Source: Bipolaris cookei (Eukaryota > Ascomycota > Dothideomycetes > Pleosporales > Pleosporaceae). Taken from it: a stretch of 64,000 nt of DNA. The DNA is taken from positions 248,001 to 312,000 of the forward strand of contig NRSV01000011.1 in NCBI GenBank assembly GCA_002286855.1, written 5' to 3'. Position 1 is the first letter of the stretch. Each line of letters begins with the position of its first letter. The notes beneath the pieces were generated by a model that did not search any database, was not told where the DNA came from, and worked only from the letters and a program-made list of their open reading frames with translations. Shown one piece after another: positions 32,630 through 44,426 of this stretch. Made by a program: the position numbers and the translations under genes.

Positions 32630-33550
32630 GGTTAAAGTGAAATAAGCCGAAGTCTGAATTGATACAATAGAACTGTAAAAGAATGTAGTTGGTTATCTCA
32701 ATGAGTGGATGGTGCTCGGTAGCGTGGTGCTACTTCTTCTGGGTATCCTCTGGAATATATATACAAAATTCGCTCACCATACGTCAAAATTGTGTAAAGA
32801 CTCGTTATTATTAGCTGGAGTTGCATGTTATCCAATCCAGAAAGCGAGGATACCTGAAACTGCGGAACAGCTATGCTCCCTAGGAAGGACCGAAAGCGTT
32901 GTAGCAGGTATACGAGACGAGAACTCGAAAGCTACCATTTTTATATCGCATAAATTTCAAAGCCTAGTGTTAGATTGTGGTAGATTGTCAAGGATGGTCA
33001 CAAATGTGTGTGTAAAGATAATATGGTTGTATTGATCTGCTCTGGCCCTCTATTCTCGACCCGCCTTATCGTTATTTATACGTGGTGGTTATGGGCGTCA
33101 AGATCAGGTTCGCTAAGAGTCCTTTTGGTTTCCCTGATAGAATTCTAGTGTTTACGTACTGGTGTAGTAATAGAGTTCCCTGAACGTTCTTCGGTTGAGG
33201 TTCAACGAATCCAGGTACTTACGTCTGACACCTAATTTCCAAGTTTTTATGGTCGGAATTTCCTATCTCGAGATCTAGACCAGATACCCGAATGTAGCTA
33301 CAGGCATAGCTACAGGCATAGAAGAGAATTACATTGATTCATGCTACCATAGAGCATACATTTATTTTAAGCGTATGGTAACTAACGTGTTTTATTAGTG
33401 TGCTGGCCGCTATTGTACTAGCTATCTCGACCGTTCTTAAAAGGAACCTCACTCATTTTCTCCACAATGCCTCTTCAGAGAATTAACGAAGAATTGACTT
33501 CTACGCCAAGCAATACAACATCATAGCACCCACGCATGCATGCTGTGCCT
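32630..33550. other. Intergenic, no convincing gene
   Basis: A 108-codon frame at 32709-33035 lacks a proper ATG start at its beginning and any motif. GATA- and TAG/CTA-rich, probably degenerate sequence. Confidence 0.35.
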
Positions 33551-35866
33551 TTAACGCTCCACCTCCCCCAACTTACCCATGAGCAGCGCATCTACTCTTT
33601 CTCCCTTAGTCAGACTTCCCTCCCCCTTTGGCATACACAACAAAGCGTTTGCACCCTTGAAGCTGCCAATGCGACTGCTCCTTTGGCCTCCCGTGGAACT
33701 CGCATACAAAAATCCATCTTCCTTGGTCACCACCAGCGCACGATGATACTCAGGCCTTCCTCTATCCATCTTGACATCCTCTTCCAGCACCACTTTGACG
33801 CGCGGTAGCCCCACGGGCTTGATGCCCGCCTGTTGGTGCAGCGCCGGCAGAACGAAAAGATGGAAACAGACGACTGCTGAAGCAGGGTTACCAGGCAAAG
33901 AAAAGATGGCTTTGTTGACGGGGTTGCCGGCGTTATCTTTTACAGGGACCGTCGCAAAGGTGGTTGGTTTACCGGGCTTCATATTTACGCGGCCAAAGTG
34001 GATGGTACCGCCGAGGGTACGCTCAATGGTAGGCTTGAGTAGGTCGAGTTCGCCCATGGAGACGCCACCCGAGGTAATGATTACGTCGCACCTACGCATT
34101 GCATCACGAAGGGTCTGCTCCAGGGTACCTGGTCTAATAAAAAATCTGTTAGCTTTACTGAAGCAGAGATCTAATGTTGGGGGGGGGGGAGGGATGAAGA
34201 TATGTGAGAAACGTACTTGTCAGAGACAATGCCGAGATCGATGACCTCAAATCTGTGGCTGCGGGCAGCAGTAATCAGTGTAGGGCGGTTCGTATCACGG
34301 ACCTCTCCTAGTCGGAGTGGGCCTTCCCTGTCGTGTGGGATGATTTCGTCTCCCGTGCTTAAAACACCAATAACTGGCCTTTTGTACACTGATACTTCCC
34401 GCGTACCAACAGAGGCAAGAAGCCCAAATTCCCCACCTACAACTGTGACGCCCTCTCCCTTTTTCATAATAGTCTCACCCTCTTTCACATCGCTGCCCAC
34501 CTCACGTACATTCTCACCAGCCTTAATCTCATCTGTAAGAATCTCAATTTCCTTTTCCTCTTGGCCGTCATCCGTCAGAGTCTTAAGTGCGGTATCTTCC
34601 ACCATAATGACCGCATCGGCACCAGGCGGAAGTGGCGCGCCCGTAGTGATTCTCGCAATCTCTCCCTCTTTGAGTTCTTGGACCTCACCAGGTTGGGCGT
34701 GTGAGATGATCGAGACTGGGTATACGCCCTTTTCGAACTTGCCTGAAGACGGAATCTTGATAGCATAACCATCGACGATGCTGGCTCGGAAAGCCGGAAC
34801 AGATTCAGTCGCCTTGACGTCCTCAGCAAGAACGGAGCCGCCTATCTTCATGTTTACAGGGACTTTCTCTACGATAGGGTCTGGTGTCTTCTCTGCAATG
34901 AGTTTCAGGGCCTCGTCGACAGCTAGCATGGGATATGGCGAGGACCGGTATCTCTTTGTTGGTCCTGCTGAAGGATCATTTGACTGCGGACGCTCTTCTG
35001 GCTTTGTACGGGCCTTTGGACCTACATGACTGCCATGTCCGTGATGATGACGATGTCCACATCCACCTCCGGTTCCTACAATAGTCCATTATTACCAATA
35101 CAATCTCTTGAAAGTCACGAACGGAATTTGACATACCAGCAGTCGGAGCACTTCCTGATGAGACATCTGCATCTTGCTCAAGTTTCTTCACACCACCAGC
35201 GTGGAGCGGCCGTGACTCTGCACCAGCTGCTTGAAGGCATGCATGTGGTAGCAGCTTCAGTACCGCTTCTAGGTTCTCTTTGGCGCCTTTTGGTGATCCA
35301 GGCAGGGTCAGAATCAAAGTTTGTTTTCGGACTCCAGCAACAGGCCGTGCCATCAGGGCAACTATGAATCATCAGCATAAATCTTGGGTAGAATATGACA
35401 TTACGGACAAGGTGTGACCGCATACGAGGTCGTAAGCATGCCATGACTAAAAAGGTGTTAGTCAACAGCCAAAATCTCTTCAAACAAGTCTACGCACATA
35501 AGACCTGGGGCATGTCTGTCAATCAATGGGGTGACTGCCTTTGACTGATCAGTTCTTCGACTTTAGGATGATTCACAATAATTCACACACCTCTGGAGTG
35601 ACATCTTTCGTGGCAAACCCAGTCCCTCCACTGGTAACGACCAAGTTCACAGGCTCGGGACCATCAGTCCAAGTCTTGATGGCCTTCTGGATTGCAAGAG
35701 CATTGTCAGGTACGATTTCGGTCTCGCTAACGTCCCATTGGTTATTCCCGAGATCGCCGAAGACTTGGTTCAAAGTCGGTATGCATTTATCAGTTGTAGG
35801 ATCTTGTGAGGCCGTCTCGGAGACGACCAAAATCGCTGCTCTCAACTTGGAATTCGTAGTAGCCAT
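33551..35866 (-). CDS. cnxE: Molybdenum cofactor biosynthesis protein CnxE (gephyrin-type MogA-MoeA fusion)
   Basis: Adenylates molybdopterin (MogA/G domain) and inserts molybdate (MoeA/E domain), completing Moco for nitrate reductase and other molybdoenzymes. Six exons close to 673 aa: 35591-35866, 35498-35538, 35409-35446, 35137-35361, 34217-35075 and 33551-34133. The G domain (about 1-170) has VVTSGGTGFATKDVTPE and LPGSPKGAKENLEAVL. A linker with a His-rich stretch (CGHRHHHGHGSH) leads to the E domain with ASIVDGYAI, ITTGAPLPPGADAV, VLSTGDEI, SGGVSMGELD and LPGNPASAVVCFHLF. Domain order G then E is as in gephyrin and Aspergillus CnxE, and opposite to plant Cnx1. The 38- and 41-nt internal exons are needed to restore DRHAPGLMHGMLTTSYAVTP. 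Intron 5 has an 11-bp G run. No Moco-related neighbours. Confidence 0.95.
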
Positions 35867-36252
35867 TTTATGAGGTGGTGATGTCGAGTCTAATGAAGTG
35901 GAGCTGGCGTGACATCCCACGTTCCCTAACCCAATGCACGGACCACCGACCGTATGTCGAAGGATTACTCAGACGTCAACTTCACGTATGCAGGGGTGTT
36001 TGAACAAATTCTCTTTAAAAAAAAAGCTGGTATTTAACGCCGGTGATTGCTCATAGTACATATGCATTATACAAGCGCCCTCCCCATGTACATCGTACAA
36101 ACTTCTACAACAGTAACTTTCTGTAACGTCCAAGCCAGCTTCCTATGCTGATATCTAGACCACTTGTTTGCTGGTTGCCTTCAAGCATGATCAAAGATCG
36201 ACCTGGTGGGTTTTTCTGAAATTTGGTGCAAGCTAACGAAGTCCCTGTGAGC
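35867..36252. promoter_or_regulatory. cnxE upstream region and VMA16 3' flank
   Basis: 386 bp between two minus-strand genes. No coding signal. Confidence 0.45.
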
Positions 36253-37063
36253 TCACTCAAAGTCCTTTGCGTTGCTTTGCATCAACAATCCAATGATAAG
36301 TCCAAACAGTCCAAGAATAGCGGCAAAGATTTCGATAGTGAGAATCTTGACGAACCTAATAGGAAGTTAGCGAGCAGCTGGAGTCTGCGGATGTAGGTGA
36401 CTTACAGTGCAGGGTCGGCAGCATCAGCCAGAGCAGCGCTGCTTCCGTTGATGCCAACGCAGACACCGCAGATCAGGTTACACATGCCAACGGTAAGTCC
36501 TGCCCAAAAGAGGGCGTATCCGGTGAAGTAGTTTGATCCAGAATAAAGCAGCTCAGGGTCGGTAAGCTGAGTCATCTTAGAGGAGAAGATGATGGCCATG
36601 ATAACGCCGTAGATGGCAACGACTTCACAGAAGATGATGGAAATCAAGTTCTTGGTTCGTATCCGGGGTGCCTTGACACCTCCACCGACGATGGACACGC
36701 CAGTTGTCCAGATTCCCCTTTGCGACTGTCAGATGCGGATTGTATGTGGATATGTTTGCTGCGCGGAGACGTACCATGCGGATCCTACTACGGAGAGGCC
36801 GATGCACAGCGCGATTCCAAGACTAGCCCAGGTGTACGGTGATACAGTTTCGAGGAAAGCTCCGACCTAATGCGCAGTTAGCCATGCATGTATATAACAG
36901 TAGCGCGGCGTGCTCTCACATTGAAAGCCTCTCCTTCACCGTGGAAGAGCATGTCTGGTGGTAGTTAGCTATGCCGTCGCCGTCGCCCCTACGCGCTGCA
37001 CATACACAAGGCGACCACACCGAGGGCGGCCGTTGCACCGCCCGTTCCGTAAGTGAGAGACAT
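36253..37063 (-). CDS. VMA16: V-type H+-ATPase proteolipid subunit c''
   Basis: Membrane rotor-ring subunit of the V0 sector. Five exons give 199 aa: 37006-37063, 36920-36954 (35 nt), 36775-36866, 36406-36717 and 36253-36355; introns are 50-57 nt. Conserved family text: YTWASLGIALCIGLSVVGSA, then WGIWTTGVSIVGGGVKAPRI across an intron, KNLISIIFCEVVAIYGVIMA (containing the proton-carrying Glu of the helix), ALFWAGLTVGMCNLICGVCV and GINGSSAALADAADPALFVK. The last exon gives KILTIEIFAAILGLFGLIIG, then a short tail ending AKDFE. Five hydrophobic helices as expected for c''. It is divergent from TOA2 with 224 bp between start codons. The D subunit gene of the same pump is 16 kb away. Confidence 0.94.
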
Positions 37064-37287
37064 GTTGGATGTAGAGTGATCGTAGAGGCAGAGATGGATG
37101 TTGGAGGGGGCTGCTTGGAGCTTCGTCGTGATGGACGGGCTCTGAAGCTGGCGATGATGCAGGCGGAACAAGCCGCGGCGCGCTAGCTCCGTCGGCTTAG
37201 TAACCTCCGCTCCGCGCTCCCCAACACTCCTCACACCCAAACGTCACCATCCCCAGAACACATCAGTCCGTCGCAAACACCAGCACC
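37064..37287. promoter_or_regulatory. Shared promoter of VMA16 and TOA2
   Basis: 224 bp between divergent start codons; GC-rich, no obvious TATA. Confidence 0.5.
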
Positions 37288-37742
37288 ATGGCCACTGACA
37301 ACACAAAGTACTATGAGCTCTACCGCCGAAGCAGGTATGACATGCGACTGCAGAGACGCCATATCGACCACATTAGCTAACATGCTGCAGCCTGGGTGGC
37401 TCTCTCACAGACACGCTGGACCACCTCATTACTGAGCGCCGAATAGAACCTCAGCTTGCCATGAAGATTCTCGCCAATTTTGACCGGGCCGTGGCCGATG
37501 TGCTTTCCGAGAAGGTCAAGGCACGGTTGACATTCAAGGTTGGTTGCGCCTGGAGATAGAGCCGCACCTCGTCATACTGACTTGGGTCGCCTTAGGGACA
37601 TCTCGACACATACCGCTTCTGCGACGACGTCTGGACCTTCATTATCAAGGATATCAACTTCAAGCTGGATAACACCCACCAAATCCACGCCGACCGTGTC
37701 AAGATTGTTAGTTGCAACGCGAAACGTCCTGGCGAAGCATAG
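37288..37742 (+). CDS. TOA2: Transcription initiation factor TFIIA, gamma (small) subunit
   Basis: Forms TFIIA with Toa1 and stabilises TBP on promoters for RNA polymerase II. Exons 37288-37334, 37391-37538 and 37596-37742 close to 113 aa, the usual size of the family. Conserved sequence: KYYELYRRSSLGGSLTDTLD (joined over intron 1), RIEPQLAMKILANFDRAVAD, ARLTFKGHLDTYRFCDDVWT (joined over intron 2) and FIIKDINFKL. Introns are 56 and 57 nt. Confidence 0.95.
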
Positions 37743-38348
37743 AGAGCCTCATCCCCACATTGATGGAGTTGAGTATATCAGAGATATAGCGAGGTGCTAC
37801 AAAAATGCCTACAGTTGAAAATACATGGGACATGGGGAATGTGGCTTCGCCCAAATTCCAAGTGTCTCCTTATAAGGTTGATCCTCTGACACATTTTAAA
37901 TCGGAGTTATGATTTGGGCAGGGAACAACCACGATACCTCTGGCATAATGGGAGTTTGGAGTTTGGCATTTGCAATTGGCGTCTGGACCAACGCCCTCAG
38001 AATGGAACAAGCATGAAGCATGCGCATATCATATACCGTCCCTCACTTTCTTGTCTTAAATGCATCATGATACCGTGTGACTTTACCATGAGATAGCCTG
38101 TGCTCATTCATTCTCTCATTGTTGCAAATGCGCGCCCCTTTTTGTGTGTACAAGCTTCATGGCCAGACTCATGTGAAGCTAACAGCTGCGCGCAACTACC
38201 CCATGTCTTCTAACTAGGCTCGGTACGTAGCGTATCCGTACCTTGCAGATCGTTAACCCCATCTTGATACCAATTAAACCCTGCTGTCAACCTCAACATT
38301 GCCTGGAGCCTCATTCCCACTCCCACAATAGCAAAAAAAGGGGCGGCC
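37743..38348. other. Intergenic, no gene seen
   Basis: TOA2 3' flank and promoter of the next gene; a 60-codon frame at 37914 has no features. Confidence 0.4.
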
Positions 38349-39056
38349 ATGTCTGTTCCGAAAACAAGATCAGCATGGCTGGCACTTGCCATCTCCAGTG
38401 GTGCATGCGCAGCCTTTAATGGTGTGTTTGCGAAGCTGTATAACACCCCCGCGTCGCCATTATTCACATTACATACTAACTACGCTGCAGTACAACGACA
38501 ACCCTCACAACTTCATGGTCGAGCTCTATAGCTGTAGCTTTTGGCCTCAGCGCTTCTAATAAAGTTGTCGAGTATGCGATTCGAGGGGTCTGTCTCTACT
38601 CGCGTCCACGTCTCGGATGAATTCATCTCAACTGTCTAACGCCACGAGCAGCTCTTCTTCGGCATGAACCTCCTCTTCAACGCCATAATGTGGGGTCTCT
38701 TCACACGTGCTCTTACTCTCGCCTCCTCGACCGTACGGGTTAGCATTATCAACACGTCTGCAAATTTCATCGTCACCGCTATCCTTAGTTTAATTATCTT
38801 CAGCGAGAGCCTCCCCGCGTTGTGGTGGCTCGGCGCAGCAATGCTCGTAGCTGGGAGCGTGATTATTGGAATGAGAGAAGAGACGGAAAGGCAAGGCGTC
38901 ATGGCTACAACGGGTGAAGCTCCGCTCCTCGATCGTGATGGCGATGCAAATACCGAGGGATTCAGAGACGATGATGAAGACCAGGACCATGTAAAAATGA
39001 GCAGTGTCAATGATGAAGAGGAGGAGAGCAGCGATGAAGATGGCGTGTTAAAATAG
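38349..39056 (+). CDS. EamA/DMT-superfamily small membrane protein, TMEM42-like
   Basis: Exons 38349-38437, 38491-38587 and 38652-39056 join to 196 aa. Four to five hydrophobic helices are visible: WLALAISSGACAAFNGVFAK, SSSIAVAFGLSAS, LFFGMNLLFNAIMWGLFTRA, IINTSANFIVTAILSLIIFS and LPALWWLGAAMLVAGSVIIG. The last two form the typical EamA half-domain (helix, ExLP turn, WxGxxxxxxG helix). The tail (about 150-196) is acidic and low complexity (DEEEESSDED). This half-size form matches the TMEM42-type family found from fungi to animals, whose transport function is not established. The call rests on the EamA pattern; the substrate is unknown. Confidence 0.82.
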
Positions 39057-39380
39057 ATAGGTAGGCACATCACCATCCCAATACATAAGCATCATTCGGG
39101 GTCTTTTTATTGGAGCTTGTTAATTTCAACGGTACGACTCCTCCCACACTCCATGAGAAGCTACAGTCCATCAGCTATATCATTTCCTTATAATCTTGCA
39201 CTGCTTTCCTTAAACTCAAACAGACCACTCTGGTACCTATGCGCCTTCTAAACACCAGTTCCACACTGCCTTTCTGCAAGACTAGGATACAGCGACCAGC
39301 CCCCTACAGACCACTCCTGCACTTGTGCCTTTCTGCGAGACCAGCGTACGTGGCCAACTCATCAGCATCAAAAGCAGGAA
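39057..39380. other. Short intergenic region
   Basis: No gene; a small direct repeat is visible (CTGCCTTTCTGCAAGAC near 39266 and GTGCCTTTCTGCGAGAC near 39325). Confidence 0.4.
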
Positions 39381-40343
39381 ATGGCGCATGATAACCCATC
39401 CAACGCGTTCAACCCTAATGCTACCGTGTTCTCCCCAAGCTCTAGTCCCTCGCAGCAGGCCTCTGATCAACATCAATGGGACTTTCAGGTGCTTCAGATC
39501 CCGTACATACATGAGGGCACCTCATACTATACCCACCCACCGCTGATACCGCTACCACCACCATCGCAGCCACTAGTATTGCAGCCACCACCATCTCAGC
39601 CACCTCCATCTCAACCTCTACCACTGCAGCTATCATCGCAATCATTGCTATCGCAGCCACTACTATCGCAAGCCCATGATGGCCACAATAGTAGCAGTAG
39701 CAGTAGCAACGGTAACGGCAGCAGTAATTACGGTAACGGTTATAGCAGTAACATTTATAGTAATGGCTACAACAGTCCCTACCAAACCGGCTCTACCACT
39801 CCGCATAACAACCTTTACGCCCCGTTTACGAATGACAACACCACTACCCCCTTTTCCAATGCTCAAATCACTACCCTCTCCTCCAATGGCTACTACCACT
39901 TCCACAACAACTACAACCACACGAACAGCCACTACAACAACAATTTCCCCTCGTCTAACGCGTATATCACTGACTACTCATACCCCGGCCTCTTCCTCGC
40001 CTTTAGCAGTCAAATGAACCAAGTCGAGGGCATCCACAACGGCTTTCGCGACCAACGCAATGCCACCAATGGACATGGTGGCGTTTGGCAGCAGCAACAG
40101 AAGAAGGATGGGGGAAAAAAGAGCAAGAGGAACAAGAGGAAGAAGCATGGCAAGAGCAAGGATAAGAAGAAGAGTAATGCCAATGGCGATAATCTTGACA
40201 GCGACAAGATCAATAAAGATGACGCCGGTGGAAACGATGCCAATGGAGATGAGAGCAATGGCGGCGAGGCCAATGATGATGGTACTCTTGACGGGGATAC
40301 GCCCAACGAATGTGATTGGAAGCTTGATGAAGAAGATACCTAA
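39381..40343 (+). CDS. Low-complexity, probably disordered hypothetical protein
   Basis: Uninterrupted 320-codon frame starting ATG. The N-terminal half has proline/glutamine/serine repeats (PPPSQPLVLQPPPSQPPPSQ), then Ser/Asn/Gly/Tyr-rich sequence (SSSSSSNGNGSSNYGNGYSS), a Lys-rich basic block (KKSKRNKRKKHGKSKDKKKS, about 245-265) that could act as a nuclear localisation signal, and an acidic Asp/Gly/Asn tail. There is no domain. The opposite strand also has a long open frame because of the trinucleotide repeats, so open length alone is weak evidence. The single ATG, the neat basic-then-acidic layout and the absence of stops favour a real but fast-evolving gene. Confidence 0.45.
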   Translation: MAHDNPSNAFNPNATVFSPSSSPSQQASDQHQWDFQVLQIPYIHEGTSYYTHPPLIPLPPPSQPLVLQPPPSQPPPSQPLPLQLSSQSLLSQPLLSQAHDGHNSSSSSSNGNGSSNYGNGYSSNIYSNGYNSPYQTGSTTPHNNLYAPFTNDNTTTPFSNAQITTLSSNGYYHFHNNYNHTNSHYNNNFPSSNAYITDYSYPGLFLAFSSQMNQVEGIHNGFRDQRNATNGHGGVWQQQQKKDGGKKSKRNKRKKHGKSKDKKKSNANGDNLDSDKINKDDAGGNDANGDESNGGEANDDGTLDGDTPNECDWKLDEEDT

Positions 40344-40739
40344 ACGGCTATCCCACGATTTACTGACGAACATAGTGATCTTCATCTCAGCTCCTCGCAG
40401 TCACCTCATTACCACCGATCTCATCCGACTAAAACCCCTCCGAGCCAATCGTAATATGCAGCTGAAGCTGTAGTTGGCGCCCGTCTCGTACTTCTAGGCT
40501 GATGGTGCATCTCCAACATACAAAAAAAGGATTTGGCTTCCACGGTTGTTTCTTTTTCTTCTTTCCTGTCATTTTACACCGGTTTTTACGTCACGGAGAG
40601 GGTGGAGCGAAGATCTTTTCCATCAGATGATCTAATGTATTTTTCTTTGTTTGCTTTTCGCTTTATTCGCGCCTACTAGCTGTTCATTCGCGCTTACTGG
40701 CTATTGCTGCAGCACTTAACATCTCCTTCCCGCCTACAC
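40344..40739. terminator. Convergent 3' region
   Basis: 396 bp between the low-complexity ORF and the DDB1 stop. Contains a near-repeat GTTCATTCGCGCTTACTGGCT / ATTCGCGCCTACTAGCT. No gene. Confidence 0.4.
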
Positions 40740-43700
40740 TTAATGTAGGCGTCGCAACGCTTCAATTAATCCTTTTACTTCTTCCAGCTCCACTCCCAAA
40801 CCATCAATCGCCTTACTCTGCACCTCCTCACTCACATCCAGGAACCGCTCAATCAGCTCTCCATCGACAAATCGCATGGGCTCTTCTTCTTCACGCACTG
40901 AGTTCTTGAACGCGCGGAACTTGGCAAATTGCATGTCGCCGGGTGCGGCGACAAGAGAACCGAGGTTGGATTGAAGCGTCATGAGAAGATTTTGGTAGTT
41001 GGGGGATATGAGGCCAAAGAGGTAGATTGAGCCTTCGACCTGTGTGGGTTGGAGTGGTCAGCAAATCTGTTTATCGACAAGAGGCAAGTGAACTTACAGT
41101 TCCAACAAAAGCTTTCGGGACAATGACTGCATCCGCCGCGGTCAAAACATCTATCCTGCGTATCCGATTCACCATCTCCCCGAGTAGCATCTCAGAACTG
41201 ATATTCAGTCTTCTCTTATCATCGTTGGTGACGCCATTTGGATCGCGGTACAAAACGACTAGGTTACCTTCTGCGTCGCTTTCAAGGTACATATTAGTAT
41301 CCACCTCTGCTACAGCCGTCGCCCACGTTATCTGATAGTGTCGCGCGACTTCCACAAGCTTGTCTGGCAGACCCGTCTCGCCCTTTGTGTATTCAACTAC
41401 GACAAGTGATTTCATGAGATCTGCTATCGCGATCAAGGAGCCGTTGACTGTGACATCTATTGGTGCTGTGGAACATCTGAATGAAGCTAATTTGACGAGA
41501 TTGGGTGTGCTAGGGGTTCGGTACTCAAAGTCATACAAGACGATTGTCTTGATGAGTGCGGCGACAATCTTGCCTTGGCATATAGCTAAGCACCTGCACC
41601 CACCTTTTACGGCAATCTCAGTGACGAGCTTGAGTATGCGCTCTGGTGTGACTTCCAAGACGATGATCCGACCTCGTTCAGATGTCGTGTTCTGGTCATC
41701 GATATATGCGGTGCCGACAACAAAGCGCTCTGCTAGCCCGCTAGAGCCGTCCGGTAGTTCGCAACGCATGACGCATTCGACCAGCTCTTCTTCGTTGAGT
41801 GCGTATGTATCGAGTTCTTTGAATTGTATTTCGTCGACAAGTTTGAAGTGGCTTAGCATAATCTCTTCTCCATGCTTGAGTATGCGCTTGATCGTCCCGA
41901 GACCAAAGGCTTTCAAGCTCGGGGAGTAGGCTATCCGTCGTACTGTCTCATCGAACTTTAGGGTCTGTACATGTGTAGTTCTTTCAGTGTCTACAAGTGC
42001 GATGCGAAGGTCTTCGGATGTGGCGATGGCAACGGAACCTGGGTATGCTTCTGAATCGAACGGGCAGACTGTTGTTGCTTTTTCAGCTGTGACGGCAGAG
42101 TATACAAGGCGGCCTTCTGACGCGTAAATCAGGGAAGGGTGTTCACATGTTGCAAACACGTTGTAGAGACCATCGCCCCGTGGTAGGGCGCGAAAGGTAG
42201 CTTCACGTGTTCCAAGCACGATACTCTTCCTTCCGGAAAGCTCGTGGTTTGACGGGTCGAAAGTATATGTGACAACGTTGCCATCGGCTAAGGCGACGAA
42301 TAGTGATGGTGGTTGATCAGGGAATATTTGTGTGAGGAGCAACGAGCGCGGAACAGAGTCGTCGGATATTTGGACGGTTTTCACGGCCTCGAGCGTATCG
42401 AGTAAACATATAGCGAGCTGTGAGTTGTTCCAGAAGCCAACAAAACAAGTGGAGCTAGTTCCAGAAGGCAAGGTCACGCAAGCGACCTGGCTTTCGGCGC
42501 CAAAGGTCTTCTCCTTGACCACTTGTAGCCCGTCGACCATGCTCAGGGAGACTATGGTGACACCACCCAATGATACAAGAACATGGGTCTCGTTGACCGA
42601 GGCGGCAGTGATGGTCTTGCCGTCTGTTAGTACCCATTCCGATGTGATCATGCCGCCGTCCAAATCATAGATTCGAGCTCGGCCGTTGGTGACTTGGACG
42701 ATACGGCCTTGTGGAATATTCGCTGCAGCCAGTGTTGTCTCATCGAGAGCAAGCGAGGCGAATTCATCCACTTCCTCGACTTCGCCCTGAGAATCAAACC
42801 GAAAGACGCGCGATTCGCCCACAAAGCTTACCAATAGCGTGTCTATATACTGAATAGAGGCGGTTGACTTTAAGCTGAATAGCTCAGAAATGTGCTCCAT
42901 TTCACCCAACACACCAAGGTCTTCCAGGCCGACGCCACTCCTAACGCTTCGAAGGCTACCATCTTGATATGCACCACTGCCTGTCACTATTCGTGCTTGG
43001 CCAGAGGAGTATTCGTTGGTTTGACCCTCGCCGGATCTATTGCCCATATCCATTATAGTAAAATCAAGAATGGGAGCAATGTTGGAGAAGGTCTGGACAA
43101 TCTCCATTGATTTCTCGGCAATTCGGATGACTTGCGAGTCGCCTTGATGTGAGCCCACAAATACGTAGCCTGCGTCTAGGTAAACCAGGGTCGATGCACG
43201 GGACGTCTGGCCGATAACATCAAGTTTCCATGACTGCACTCTCCCTTGTGCGTTCAGGACTAGCATGAACATGTAGAGGCGACCATAGTCGTCAGCGAGG
43301 ATGAAGCGGTGGGCGTCGATGCGTTCCCAGGACACAAATACGGTCGGTTCATCAAGCGGCTCTGTTTGTAATTCTCCGCTCTCGTCATCGAAGTATCCGA
43401 TTGATGTCTCTCCAATGACTACCAGGCCATGGGAAGGTTCCTCAAGAGGGATCAAGTGGCTTGAACCAAGCTCCAGTTCGCTCTTGCAGGTCTCTCCCTC
43501 TTGTAGATCGACTTCATCACCGGCATATGTCAATTCGCGTAATCTCAGCTTCACTTGAGCATGTGTGTCTTCGTAAAGTAGAGCCATCTTGGGCTTATCG
43601 TCTGTGGATCGCGGACGCAGGAAAGCGGATGAACGGACGAACATTTCGGGCAATCGAACCGGCTGAGGATCGCCCAGATGGGCAATGTCTGCCTCTTGCT

Positions 43701-44199
43701 TTCTCTTTTTTCCTCTCTGGACCAATGGTATGACGGTGAGGATGCCCTCGTAGACCTCGATAGTCATGAAGCGGCCAGTAGGATCAATGTGACATCTCTC
43801 GCCCGTTTGTGACTCCCTGGCGGCATTGTCGGCGATGCTCGCAAACGACTTTTCAGTCTGGAGCTGTTTCTTTTCGGCATTCCAGGATAGCGTAAAGTAC
43901 ATGAAGTGGTCGGTGCCGACAAAGAGGTGGTCGGTTGGCGATAGTGCTGGTCGCAGCTTCTGGAGCATGGTTACTTTGCCATAGATGGCCTTTGAATGTT
44001 TCAGGACCAATCCATCTGCCTCGTGTATGTAGAATTCGAGTCTATTTGACTTTCTACTATGACGTTAGTCTCTATCCGCTGCTCTCTCTACATGTACTAC
44101 TTACGCGACCACCAGGCAGTCGTCTTCGGGAGCCAGGAAATTGAGCCTCAAGGCATGCCTGACACTGCTTGGCCGGTGAATGGGGGCAATATAGGCCAT
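40740..44199 (-). CDS. DDB1: DNA damage-binding protein 1 (DDB1), CUL4 ligase adaptor
   Basis: Adaptor that links CUL4 to substrate receptors for nucleotide-excision repair, replication licensing and, in Neurospora, heterochromatin formation (family knowledge: the DIM-8 subunit of the DCDC complex). Exons 44105-44199, 41098-44053 and 40740-41039 give 1116 aa, close to human DDB1. The N-terminus MAYIAPIHRPSSVRHALRL continues over intron 1 into KSNRLEFYIHEADGLVLKHS and IYGKVTML. Propeller hallmarks include TLVYLDAGYVFVGSHQGDSQ and RIVTGSGAYQDGSLRSVRSG (the family's CSGAFKEGSLRIIRNG). The C-terminal domain, rebuilt over intron 2, reads VEGSIYLFGLISPNYQNLL, FVDGELIERFLDVSEEVQ and ends LIEALRRLH. 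This distinguishes it from its paralogues CPSF160 and Rse1. Introns are 51 and 58 nt. Confidence 0.94.
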
Positions 44200-44426
44200 G
44201 GCGATGTCTAGAAACGCTCCGAAGCCCGTGGGTGGCTCACAGACTTTAAGTTGAGATTGTCACTGTTGACAGGCCTGGGGATGATCGGATGCATTCCGTC
44301 ATGCAGCTGCACGGGCCGCGGCTCCACGCGACTTCGCGTTGCGGGGCGGAACGAACTTTTGGCTCTTTTGGAACTTTTTGGCTCCGGCGCGCACTTGTGC
44401 TTGCAATTCCTCGCCCTACACGCACA
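44200..44426. promoter_or_regulatory. Shared promoter of DDB1 and RPC37
   Basis: 227 bp between divergent starts. No site singled out. Confidence 0.5.

Noticed and set aside
32709..33035. 108-codon frame with a hydrophobic start
   Set aside because: The first codon is GTG, no motif, in a degenerate AT-rich stretch beside a pseudogene.
39663..40385. Long open frames opposite the low-complexity gene
   Set aside because: They are the mirror of trinucleotide repeats and yield Val/Ile- or Leu/Ser-only proteins.
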